49,894 nt of DNA from NCBI GenBank assembly GCA_905479865.1, contig CAJQOD010000009.1:1-49894 (forward strand), written 5' to 3'. Below are positions 18,718-27,416 of the stretch, one piece after another. The position numbers were made by a program, and so were the translations under genes. The number at the start of each line of letters is the position of its first letter. Position 1 is the stretch's first letter. A model generated the notes under the pieces. It was not told where the DNA came from, made no database searches, and was given only the letters and a program-made list of their open reading frames with translations. This stretch comes from an uncultured Rickettsiaceae bacterium (GTDB lineage: Bacteria; Pseudomonadota; Alphaproteobacteria; Rickettsiales; Rickettsiaceae).

Positions 18718-21700
18718 ATGGTAAAAAAATCAAATTTTCTTAAAAATCTACTAACGACAGCTTCTGTACTGGCAGTGACTGCAAGTGCTGGAAGTGCTAT
18801 GGCAGAGCAAAAGCAAAATATCGATGGCGCAGTTGCTACTCTTGCAAATGGTGGAGGCAGTGCAAATGTAGCGACCCCTGCTGCACCTGCTGCTGCTATT
18901 AATTTTGCCAACGGCGATGATTTTCGCTTTGTAAGTGCGCATGCATTAAACACTGGAGGCGCTGTCACCATAGGTACTATTGATCTAAATGGCAAAGCTG
19001 CTGGACCTTTTACCATTGCACATAACGTGACTTTAACTTCGGTAATTGATTCTGCTGGGAACAACAAACTTGCAACAACAATTAATAATGGTCAGACTTT
19101 GACATTAAACGGAGCAAACCTTAGTGGTCTGGGGAATTTAACTCTTGGCTCAGGGGCTGGTGGACTCGGTACACTTGACATTACTGCCAATAATGCAAGC
19201 CTTGGAGGCAATATAGACTCGTTTGTAGGTGCTAATGCCGGTGTGATTAATGTCAACGCTGCAAACGTTGTCTTTAATGGCTTTATAGGTAATACTAACG
19301 CAATAGGTAAGTTGGACATTAAAGCCGGTAAAAGCGCAACACTTGCCAAGACAGGTGATAACAAAATTGATGCAGTACTGATTGGTGATGGTTCTACATT
19401 CAATATCGCAGCCGGTGCAAACATCGCATCTGCTACAATTGATAGTGATGCTGCTAACAAGGGAATATTGAGATTTGCAGGCGCTTCAACTGCTGCTATT
19501 ACTAAATTGGGTAATGCAAACTCACTGGAAACTGTAGAAATCGGTAGCGGTACTGTTGATTTCTCAACCACGACTGATTATAAAGCAACTAAAACACATT
19601 TGACCGGTGCTAATTCTGTGATTCAATTCTCAGCTGTTGCAAATTCTGAAACTGATTTTACAACTGCCGTCAATGGTGAAGGTAAATTAATTTTTGCTCA
19701 TAACCATGAACTAAAAGGAAATATTGGTGCAGCTGGTGCAGCTATCGGCACAGTGCAGGTAAATGATGGTAAGACTTTAGAAATTTTGAAAGATGACGGC
19801 AAATTATATGCAAATGCGGTTACAAGTACCGGTAACACAAGTAACTTGGAAATTCAAGGCGAAAACTTTGAAATCCATGCGAATATCGGAACAGACGCAA
19901 ATAAATTTAACAATGTCCGTCTAAAAGGTAATGTAGCTAATAATGCAACAACCTTCAAGTTAATGAACGGCAAGGCTATTTATGGTAATGTAGATATTGC
20001 TAACACTAATGCTGTGGACAATATCTTAGAGCTATATGAAGGTTCAAGCATTACAGGTAATGCAATAACTTCTAGCGCTAATAATGGTATTCTATCTGTT
20101 AAGGGTGATGCGCAAATCACCGGTGGCATTATAAAAAATGCTAATGCTGCCAATGCAGTAATAAATGAAGTTAGGTTTGATGAAGCTGCTACTCTCACTG
20201 TTACTAAGAATACAGTAGAAACAGCTAATGGTATTGACTTTATCAAGAATGGTACTTTGGCTCTTACTGAAGATGCCAACTTTAATTTCAATAAAGCTCT
20301 GGTAATTGCTAAAGATACTAATGGAACAGGTGCAATTACTGTTAATAGTGCAACTGATGGCAAAACTGTAACTCTAACAGGAGCAATTGGTGATGTAACT
20401 GTTGCAGACCAAGCTCTGAGATTACTGGAAGTAACCGGTGGTGCAGACATTGTGCTAGATGGCGGCAATGCTGCTATTAAGAGAATTAATATTGGTTCTC
20501 AGGATGTAGAGCTAAAATTAAGCCAGGCAAATGGTGAATATCTAATCAATGACTTCTCCCACGAAGCTGGTAAAGGTACATTAAATGTTGGTGCTAACTT
20601 AACTCTAAAAACAGGTACAAATCTTGGTAATGTTTTAGCTGCTATTAATGTTAACAATAATACTCTAACTGTCGGTGATGGTGTAAACCTATCTGCTACA
20701 GATGGTATCAAAAATACTGCTGCCGGTAATGGTAAATTAGTTTTCGAAGGTAGTGCTACTGTTTCAGGAGTTGTTGGATCAAACCATACATTTGGTGACG
20801 TTAGTGTTGAAGGAAAAGGTAGCAAAGTTGATTTCCTAAACAAATTTAATTCATCAAAGGCTCTAACAATCTCTGATAGTGCAACTGCAACTTTAAGAGG
20901 CGAAGTTGCTGCTGCTGAAATTAACGGTGCTGGTGCTAATGAAGGTACAGTAAGATTCTTCAATGAAACAGAGCTTAAAGATAAAACTGCAATAACAGCT
21001 AAAATCGGTGATGCCGGTAATGCACTAAATACTGTTGTACTGGGTGGCGAAAACATTACATTTGGTGATGCTATATTCAATACAAAGAATTTAAGCTTCT
21101 CAGCAGCAGACAATGAACTCACAGCAACTTTCACTAAACTTGCTCAAGATTCATTACAGAATACTACAATCACTACTGACTCGAAAACTAGAGGACACAA
21201 TATTGTCCTAAGTAATCAGGATCAAACCTTCGATAAATCTGTCGGTAGCGTAGACAATAAATTCGGTAATTTTACCTTTGGCGGTGACAATACTATAACT
21301 GTGAACCATGCTGACTTCTATGCAGGAATTGTAACAGAAACAAATCAAAAAGGTACTGTTGTATTAAATGCTGTAAATGGAAATGTTCTAAACTTGGGTA
21401 ACGCAAAAAACGAACTGAATGCTGTAACCTTTGATAGTAATAATACCACTGTTCATGAAGGTGTATGGTCTCAAACTATTGTAGTTAATGCAAATAAAGG
21501 AGCTATATTTAAGGATGTTGTTGCATCATCTAAAGGTTTAACACTAAATGCAGGTTCAACAGCATTGTTTGATGGTTCAAACGCCAAACTGGACACTAAC
21601 ATATTGGCTAATGCAATTGGTGATGGAACTGTAGAATTTAATGATACAACTACAATTTCTAATACTATCGGTACAGCAGTCACACAGGTAGGTACTATTA

Positions 21701-23343
21701 AATTCACAGGCACTGAAACTGCTAATATAGCAAATGTTGGAGCAAGTTTGTTTGCTAATAACATTAATGTCGGTGCTCAAACATTCAGAGCAACTGATAG
21801 CATTGAACTAGGCGGTACTACGGTCTTCAATGATGGATCTACTATTGATCTTGGCTCTAACAACATTACGCTTAAAAATGGTAATTCCAGATTTGCAGGC
21901 ACTGTAACTGTTAAGTCAACATTAAATAGTAGTGATGGCCAAATTGGTCAGTTCATCATCGATGGTAAAGGTAAAGCGGCGACAATTAATCCAACAAATG
22001 CTACTGCAGTAAATATATTTATTACCGATAATGCGGACCTTCCTACTCAGGATAAGGATTATGAATTGTTTGCTAGTGCTAATGGAGGTAATATAACTAA
22101 CATTACTGATGGAACAGTGAGCGGTTCAAATAGATTTATAAACTGGTCACGTAACGACAATACATTGACTCGTAAAAATAATGCCGTAGCTGCAATTACT
22201 GCTGATATAGGTAAAACCAACCCAGCTTTGCTTGCAGATGCTGTTAAGTATGGTAATGCAAACAATACAGGTGATGCTAAAGCATTTACAAATGATATAT
22301 CAAAAGTAAAATCTGCTGAAGTTAAGGAAGCTATGCAACGTATAACTAATACTACTGCTATCCAAGCACCAAAAGTTGTTGCAGCAGTTGAGGAAGCTAC
22401 AAATGCTGTTATCAGCAGCAGAATGGGTGTACTTTCGAATCACCCTCTAGCCGGCAGACAATTTGCATCATCTAGTAGTTCCGGTATTGCTGCCGGTGAT
22501 GATCACACAATATATGGTGCCTGGGTAAGTCCGTTCTACAACAATACAACTCAGAAAGAGCTAAAAGGTACGGCAGGCTTTAAATCTAGTTCTTATGGTG
22601 TAACAATCGGTTTTGATACTCAGGCTAATGCAGACCTGACTGTTGGTATTGCCGGTTCTTATGTAAAAACTGATATGAAGCATAAAAACTTTAAATCCGG
22701 TGATAAAACAAAAGCTGATTCTTTCCTGTTTAGCCTTTATGGTATCCAGCAACTATCCAATGATTGGTTCCTGCAAGGTCATACATCATTCTCAACCAGC
22801 AGAATCAAAAACACTGAGAAGCGTCTTACTTCTACAGGTAATGAAACAGCTAAAGGTAACTTTGATACTACTTCTTTCACAGCTGAATTGCTTACAGGTT
22901 ATAACTACATGATGGCTGATGCAGTTGTGACTCCATTAGTAGGTGCCAGCTTCACCAGGGTCAATGATGGTGGATATAAAGAAACCGGTACAACAAACCA
23001 GAATCTAAATATCACAAGAAAAGCTAAAAACAGATTTGAAGCTATTCTTGGCCTAAGAGCACAAATGACAACTCCTATGGAAGGAATCGATGTGACTCCT
23101 GAAATACATGCTTTTGTTAAACATAATTTGATTGGTAAAGATGCTAAAGTGACTGCTAAACATAGTGGTTTGGTAGATCAGTTAACACCTAAATCTGCAA
23201 AAGCTCAAAGAACAACATTCAATGTTGGTTTCGGAGTAAATGCAATATCTGGTATGTATGAATATGGTGCCGGTTATGATCTACACGTAGCTGAAAAATC
23301 ACTAGGTCATCAAGGTACTATAAAAGTTCGTCTGAACTTCTAG
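18718..23343 (+). CDS. Large Sca/rOmpB-like autotransporter
   Basis: A type V secreted surface protein of 1541 aa. Residues 1-29 form a Sec signal peptide ending SAGSAMA before EQK. Residues 30 to about 1230 are a passenger rich in Gly, Asn, Thr and Ala with repeated beta-strand phrases (IGDAGNALNTVVLGG, GNVLNLGNAKNELNAV), typical of a beta-helix. An Ala/Val-rich helical linker (KVVAAVEEATNAVIS) precedes the outer-membrane beta-barrel at about 1258-1541, which begins YGAWVSPFY and ends TIKVRLNF with the terminal Phe needed for barrel insertion. No cysteine was seen in the protein. Signal peptide, composition and barrel resemble rickettsial rOmpB/Sca antigens, which act in adhesion and invasion. 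The exact Sca class cannot be fixed by eye. Confidence 0.9.
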   Translation: MVKKSNFLKNLLTTASVLAVTASAGSAMAEQKQNIDGAVATLANGGGSANVATPAAPAAAINFANGDDFRFVSAHALNTGGAVTIGTIDLNGKAAGPFTIAHNVTLTSVIDSAGNNKLATTINNGQTLTLNGANLSGLGNLTLGSGAGGLGTLDITANNASLGGNIDSFVGANAGVINVNAANVVFNGFIGNTNAIGKLDIKAGKSATLAKTGDNKIDAVLIGDGSTFNIAAGANIASATIDSDAANKGILRFAGASTAAITKLGNANSLETVEIGSGTVDFSTTTDYKATKTHLTGANSVIQFSAVANSETDFTTAVNGEGKLIFAHNHELKGNIGAAGAAIGTVQVNDGKTLEILKDDGKLYANAVTSTGNTSNLEIQGENFEIHANIGTDANKFNNVRLKGNVANNATTFKLMNGKAIYGNVDIANTNAVDNILELYEGSSITGNAITSSANNGILSVKGDAQITGGIIKNANAANAVINEVRFDEAATLTVTKNTVETANGIDFIKNGTLALTEDANFNFNKALVIAKDTNGTGAITVNSATDGKTVTLTGAIGDVTVADQALRLLEVTGGADIVLDGGNAAIKRINIGSQDVELKLSQANGEYLINDFSHEAGKGTLNVGANLTLKTGTNLGNVLAAINVNNNTLTVGDGVNLSATDGIKNTAAGNGKLVFEGSATVSGVVGSNHTFGDVSVEGKGSKVDFLNKFNSSKALTISDSATATLRGEVAAAEINGAGANEGTVRFFNETELKDKTAITAKIGDAGNALNTVVLGGENITFGDAIFNTKNLSFSAADNELTATFTKLAQDSLQNTTITTDSKTRGHNIVLSNQDQTFDKSVGSVDNKFGNFTFGGDNTITVNHADFYAGIVTETNQKGTVVLNAVNGNVLNLGNAKNELNAVTFDSNNTTVHEGVWSQTIVVNANKGAIFKDVVASSKGLTLNAGSTALFDGSNAKLDTNILANAIGDGTVEFNDTTTISNTIGTAVTQVGTIKFTGTETANIANVGASLFANNINVGAQTFRATDSIELGGTTVFNDGSTIDLGSNNITLKNGNSRFAGTVTVKSTLNSSDGQIGQFIIDGKGKAATINPTNATAVNIFITDNADLPTQDKDYELFASANGGNITNITDGTVSGSNRFINWSRNDNTLTRKNNAVAAITADIGKTNPALLADAVKYGNANNTGDAKAFTNDISKVKSAEVKEAMQRITNTTAIQAPKVVAAVEEATNAVISSRMGVLSNHPLAGRQFASSSSSGIAAGDDHTIYGAWVSPFYNNTTQKELKGTAGFKSSSYGVTIGFDTQANADLTVGIAGSYVKTDMKHKNFKSGDKTKADSFLFSLYGIQQLSNDWFLQGHTSFSTSRIKNTEKRLTSTGNETAKGNFDTTSFTAELLTGYNYMMADAVVTPLVGASFTRVNDGGYKETGTTNQNLNITRKAKNRFEAILGLRAQMTTPMEGIDVTPEIHAFVKHNLIGKDAKVTAKHSGLVDQLTPKSAKAQRTTFNVGFGVNAISGMYEYGAGYDLHVAEKSLGHQGTIKVRLNF

Positions 23344-23406
23344 TAATCCAGGATTAATTGGTAGAATCTTTCTGCCAACTAGACGACTTAAGCTATTTAT
23401 AAAAAG

Positions 23407-23439
23407 AACCTCTGAAAGTATCAATTCGGAGGTTTTTTT
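23407..23439 (+). terminator. Rho-independent terminator of the autotransporter gene
   Basis: The arms AACCTCTGAA and TTCGGAGGTT pair over 10 positions (one G-U) around an 8-base loop and run directly into seven T. It lies 63 bases after the stop codon. Confidence 0.88.
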
Positions 23440-23634
23440 ATGACTAAAACAACTGACAAAAATTAAAAGTAACTGATATTAATTGGCTTAGATAATACTA
23501 GGTCTAAGAACAGGATGGGTCGCCCAATCCACTGTTGCTGGCAGCATGTACAGTAAATAGCCCTCCATTGCCAAATCCTTTAAGATGGCAGTTTAATAAA
23601 AAGCAATATTATTACTGGCATAGACAGGTCACGA

Positions 23635-24108
23635 TTATTTCATAATCTCTTTTAACTTATTGAAAACGCCTTTAGCATGACCTGCTACCGACACTTTTGG
23701 CCAAATATATGCAATTTTTCCTTGCGGGTCGATTAGAAAAGTTGCTCTACTAATACCCATATATTTCTTTCCAAACATGGATTTCTGTACCCAAACACCA
23801 TAATCTTTACAAAGTTTGCCTTCTATATCAGCTCCAAGCGCAAATTGTAAATCATATTTGCTACGAAATTTGTCGTGCGAACTAATATTATCTTTTGATA
23901 TACCGATTATCTCTGCACCTAAATCAGCAAATTCAGCTAATAATGAGTTGAAATCTTTTGCCTCAACAGTACAGCCGGGAGTACTGTCTTTCGGATAAAA
24001 ATATAACACAACAAACTTACCCTGCAATTCTTCAAGCGTCAAAGATTCATTTTCTGCTATTGCAATAGAAAATTCCGGAGCTTTATCCCCTACTACTAAT
24101 TTACTCAT
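23635..24108 (-). CDS. bcp: Peroxiredoxin of the Bcp/PrxQ type
   Basis: A thiol peroxidase that reduces hydrogen peroxide and organic peroxides in the cytoplasm, usually with thioredoxin. The 157 aa have the thioredoxin fold and the peroxidatic Cys in DSTPGCTVEAKDF. The resolving Cys found five residues later in E. coli Bcp is replaced by Lys, so this is either a 1-Cys enzyme or uses the distant Cys in KLCKDYGVW. The ATG overlaps the slt stop (TAATG), so the two are probably translated together. Confidence 0.95.
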   Translation of the reverse strand: MSKLVVGDKAPEFSIAIAENESLTLEELQGKFVVLYFYPKDSTPGCTVEAKDFNSLLAEFADLGAEIIGISKDNISSHDKFRSKYDLQFALGADIEGKLCKDYGVWVQKSMFGKKYMGISRATFLIDPQGKIAYIWPKVSVAGHAKGVFNKLKEIMK

Positions 24109-26072
24109 TATACCCTCTTTTTATTTAACAAATCCTGCTTCAACCTAAATTTATTATCTTTATTTATGATTACTCTGTAAATCTGCAAATTTTCCAGCAC
24201 TCTTTGCACATAGTTCCTAGTTTCATAGTAAGGAATGAGTTCTAGCCAATCAAGCACATCTCTCGAATTTTTCATTTTTCTGGGATCGCCATAAATTTTC
24301 AACCATTTATCTACATTATGCGGACCACCATTATAAGCTGCTATAGCCAAGATATAAGAACCATCATAATCTTCAACCATTTGTTTAAGATGGTTACTAC
24401 CTAATTTCATATTATATACAGGATCGGTAGTTAACTTTGAAATGCGACAGTGAGTAACAATTTTTTCAGCCACATCACAAGCAGTTTCCTTAATAAGTTG
24501 CATTAATCCTCTTGCCTGAGCGCTACTAATTGCATGCTGATCGAAAACTGATTCCTGCCTGATTATACTGTATGTTAAAGGTGTCTCTATTGGTAAATGA
24601 TTCACACTATATGGGGTCGGATAAGCATGCTTTTTGATAAAAACATGTTTTTGCAGTGCATGTTTAGCCATCCATGCCTTATGATGTACATTGTTCAAGT
24701 CACTGAAGCTACCTGCAACGCTTAAAATGTCAACATCGCTGGAAGCCTTATTCACCACCGATTTAATGTATGTTTGACTTAAAGCATTTGAACCATATTG
24801 AGAAATTATCTGAGCTGCTCGCATTATATCATTTTTCTTCGCATAAACTAACGCAGAACTTTTATGCTTAGCTAAATCTACATCCGCCGGCAGTAATATT
24901 CTTTCTCTACCCAGCTCTATTGCTGCCATTTGGCCATAAAAAGTATATGGATACTTGGAAGCCGCCATATTATATAATCTATCCGCTTTTTCTTTCTCCC
25001 GATTCGCCTCATACACTCTTCCCAACCAATATGTACCCCTGGATTTACTAATGGGTGTCTTTACTATGCGGTTGAAATTGCGAAAATGCCTTAATGCCAG
25101 TTTTGATTTATTTAAAAATCTCAAAGCCAACCAACCAGAGAGAAATTCTGCATCACTCTTGTTACCGGCACTCGTAGTAAAATGGCTACTTGCGACCTTG
25201 TATGCATCACGATATTTTTTCTTCTCAATAAACTCTCGTACCAAATATGATTGAATATTCCAAAACTGATCTGCATAGTCTTTATCAGTCTCTACGGTTC
25301 TAATAAGTCTTATAATTTCAGCACTGGATGGCAAATCTCTTTTCCGAGAATCCAGATATTTATGAATTAAGCCTGGCGTATAATATTTTTTTGAAACCCT
25401 TTTAAATAAAATTCTGGCATTTTTTTGCTTTTTAATAAGTGCAATTTGAGCCTCAAAGGATTTTTTATAGCCGGTATTTACCAAATATAAGCTATTCTGA
25501 GCAGCAGATATCTCTTCATTCCACAAATGATTATCAATTTTCTTCACATGATTTTCGACAGTGAGATAGCTCTTAAATCTGTTGTGGTAACCTTTTTGAT
25601 CTGAAACTGAAAAATTTCCGTGATGCCAACCATTTTTAATAATAGCTGTTAATTCCTCAGGGTTTTTAATCAATGCGCTACTTGCAAGCGCATAATATTT
25701 GTGTCCTTTGCCGGTCACCGGCGCATTATCTTTAAACCATTTTGCTATAAGTTGTTTATCAGTGTCGTCATCCATGCAACTTTCGGCTCGAAGGCGCAGT
25801 AAATGACTCTGCGGCCAATATGGATTCTGCTGCAGAAATCCTATTATCTCTTCAAAATTATTATCTTGATGCTTGCTATCCAAATATTGCTGTGACAACA
25901 CTATTTTTTTCAATACTGGATCGCCAGTCTTTACAGCCAGATTATATGAACTCTGCCAATTTTTTTGCTTCATCAAACCAAACACTTTTGAAGTATTATT
26001 TTCTTGTGCAGAAGACTGCCCGGCAAATAACAATATCATCAAAACAATTGACAGTAATGAAAGAATTCTCAT
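24108..26072 (-). CDS. slt: Soluble lytic murein transglycosylase
   Basis: A periplasmic enzyme that cleaves peptidoglycan strands to 1,6-anhydro-muropeptides. With the start at ATG 26072 it is 654 aa and begins with a signal peptide, MRILSLLSIVLMILLFAGQS, ending near SSAQE. A long superhelical repeat domain follows, then the C-terminal SLT domain with catalytic Glu in YSIIRQESVFD, RGLMQLIKETA, AIAAYNGGPHNVDKW and YYETRNYVQRVL. The frame stays open 22 codons further to 26138, but that would run into the divergent fabD and precede the signal peptide. Confidence 0.95.
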   Translation of the reverse strand: MRILSLLSIVLMILLFAGQSSAQENNTSKVFGLMKQKNWQSSYNLAVKTGDPVLKKIVLSQQYLDSKHQDNNFEEIIGFLQQNPYWPQSHLLRLRAESCMDDDTDKQLIAKWFKDNAPVTGKGHKYYALASSALIKNPEELTAIIKNGWHHGNFSVSDQKGYHNRFKSYLTVENHVKKIDNHLWNEEISAAQNSLYLVNTGYKKSFEAQIALIKKQKNARILFKRVSKKYYTPGLIHKYLDSRKRDLPSSAEIIRLIRTVETDKDYADQFWNIQSYLVREFIEKKKYRDAYKVASSHFTTSAGNKSDAEFLSGWLALRFLNKSKLALRHFRNFNRIVKTPISKSRGTYWLGRVYEANREKEKADRLYNMAASKYPYTFYGQMAAIELGRERILLPADVDLAKHKSSALVYAKKNDIMRAAQIISQYGSNALSQTYIKSVVNKASSDVDILSVAGSFSDLNNVHHKAWMAKHALQKHVFIKKHAYPTPYSVNHLPIETPLTYSIIRQESVFDQHAISSAQARGLMQLIKETACDVAEKIVTHCRISKLTTDPVYNMKLGSNHLKQMVEDYDGSYILAIAAYNGGPHNVDKWLKIYGDPRKMKNSRDVLDWLELIPYYETRNYVQRVLENLQIYRVIINKDNKFRLKQDLLNKKRV

Positions 26073-26108
26073 AATCAGATTATCTGAAATTTTATGGCGT
26101 AAACTAAT

Positions 26109-27047
26109 ATGAATAGAGCATTTATCTTCCCCGGTCAAGGATCACAGAACATTGGTATGGGTAAAGATTTCCATGACTTGCAGCCAATTGCAAAGCAGGT
26201 ATTTCAGTGCGTAGATGACACGCTCGGATATGCGCTCAGCGATACTATTTTCAACGGACCTGCTGAAAAACTAGCTATCACAACAAATACACAACCTGCT
26301 CTAATGGCAACATCTATCGCTACCTTAAAGGTTTTGCAGAAGGAGTCCGGTAAAAAAATAAATGAATTATGTAAAGTAGTCGCTGGCCATTCCCTTGGTG
26401 AATATAGCGCTCTTTGCGCGGCAGGCTCACTAACACTGGAAGATACCACTAAATTACTGCAAGTAAGAGCATCTTCAATGCAGAAAGCTTCTCCGCAAGG
26501 CGAAGGCTCAATGGCAGCCTGCATTGGTATTTCTCAAATTATTCTGCAAAAAATGCTAAATGATTTAATAGATGAAGGAGTATGTCAAATCGCTAATGAT
26601 AATGTTGAAGGACAAATAGTCATTAGTGGCCATGAATATAATATTGACCGGATTATCGCAACTCTGAAAGATACCGGTCATAAAGCAATCAAACTAAATG
26701 TAAGCGCACCTTTCCACTCAAATCTTATTAAAAACGCTGAAACTGCAATGCACGCAGCACTAGAGAATACAAAATTCGCTCCGCTACAGGTGCCACTTAT
26801 TGCTAACGTTTCAGCTGATCTAGTCACTGATACCAGGCAGATTAAAAAGAATCTTATCACCCAAATATGTGGCACTGTTCGTTGGCGAGAAACTATGAAT
26901 AAATTAGCAGACATGGGAATCTATGAGCTTGTTGAAATTGGTTCAGGACGTGTGCTGACCGGCCTTGCTAAAAAATCTCCACATGATTTCACAGTTCATA
27001 ACATTGCTTCCATGCAGGATTTATCAGAGTTTTTAAAGAAGACCTAG
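26109..27047 (+). CDS. fabD: Malonyl-CoA:ACP transacylase
   Basis: Loads malonyl groups onto ACP for fatty acid elongation. The 312 aa begin with IFPGQGSQNIGMG. The active-site Ser is in AGHSLGEYSAL (about residue 94), and the catalytic His in SAPFHSNLI. The C-terminus has VEIGSGRVLTGL. It is divergent from slt, with 36 bases between the two chosen starts. It ends facing the transketolase gene. Confidence 0.97.
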   Translation: MNRAFIFPGQGSQNIGMGKDFHDLQPIAKQVFQCVDDTLGYALSDTIFNGPAEKLAITTNTQPALMATSIATLKVLQKESGKKINELCKVVAGHSLGEYSALCAAGSLTLEDTTKLLQVRASSMQKASPQGEGSMAACIGISQIILQKMLNDLIDEGVCQIANDNVEGQIVISGHEYNIDRIIATLKDTGHKAIKLNVSAPFHSNLIKNAETAMHAALENTKFAPLQVPLIANVSADLVTDTRQIKKNLITQICGTVRWRETMNKLADMGIYELVEIGSGRVLTGLAKKSPHDFTVHNIASMQDLSEFLKKT

Positions 27048-27259
27048 ACAGATACCCAATTATCATAATATTCTTAAACTCCCAAACACCAACGCATCAA
27101 ATGAACTAACAGCATCGCTATTCCCCTGCAGTAACTCAAATATCTTAAAATTCACCTGAAGATAAAAAAAGAAAAAATGGAAATTTTTACTAGACAGTTG
27201 TTTTACCTGATGTTAGCATCAACCTATGGTATAGTTATTAGCTTACACTATACTTAAAG

Positions 27260-27310
27260 TTGATTATCTAATTCTTCTCATTTAGATAATCAATCTCTGT
27301 GGTTTTTTTT
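27260..27310 (+). terminator. Probable intrinsic terminator after fabD
   Basis: A perfect 12-bp stem, TTGATTATCTAA with TTAGATAATCAA, surrounds a 10-base loop. Nine bases further on there is a run of eight T (27303-27310). The spacing between stem and T-run is longer than ideal. The stem is AT-rich. Confidence 0.55.
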
Positions 27311-27328
27311 AAAATTATGAGAAATTAG

Positions 27329-27399
27329 GGAGAAGAAACGACTAGATTACATTTACCTTTCCTAGATTTAGTTACAACAACCTCTAGTGTTTCTTCTCC
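27329..27399. repeat. Long imperfect inverted repeat between fabD and tkt
   Basis: The left arm GGAGAAGAAACGACTAGA (27329-27346) pairs with the right arm TCTAGTGTTTCTTCTCC (27383-27399) over 17 base pairs with a single bulged G. The loop is 36 bases. There is no adjacent T-run on either strand, so simple termination is not the obvious explanation. Confidence 0.8.
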
Positions 27400-27416
27400 A
27401 TCATTATTTATTATAA

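Larger units (their letters stand above)
27048..27416. other. Hairpin-rich gap between convergent fabD and transketolase
   Basis: The 369 bases contain no supported gene but three clear inverted repeats: GTATAGT/ACTATAC at 27229-27253, a 12-bp stem at 27260-27293, and a long pair of arms at 27329-27346 and 27383-27399. On the minus strand the third repeat sits in a short open frame of about 30 codons without a credible start (EETLEVVVTKSRKGKCNL), which is not called as a gene. Confidence 0.7.

Noticed and set aside
18600-21764. Several minus-strand open frames opposite the autotransporter gene
   Set aside because: They are shadows of a Gly/Asn/Ala-rich plus-strand gene, with low-complexity Val/Ala/Ser products and no ribosome sites.
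26073-26138. Upstream start of slt at 26138
   Set aside because: It would lie inside fabD and place 22 polar residues before a clear signal peptide.
27329-27416. Short minus-strand frame encoding EETLEVVVTKSRKGKCNL after tkt
   Set aside because: It looks protein-like but is about 30 codons, has no credible start and is explained by the inverted repeat.
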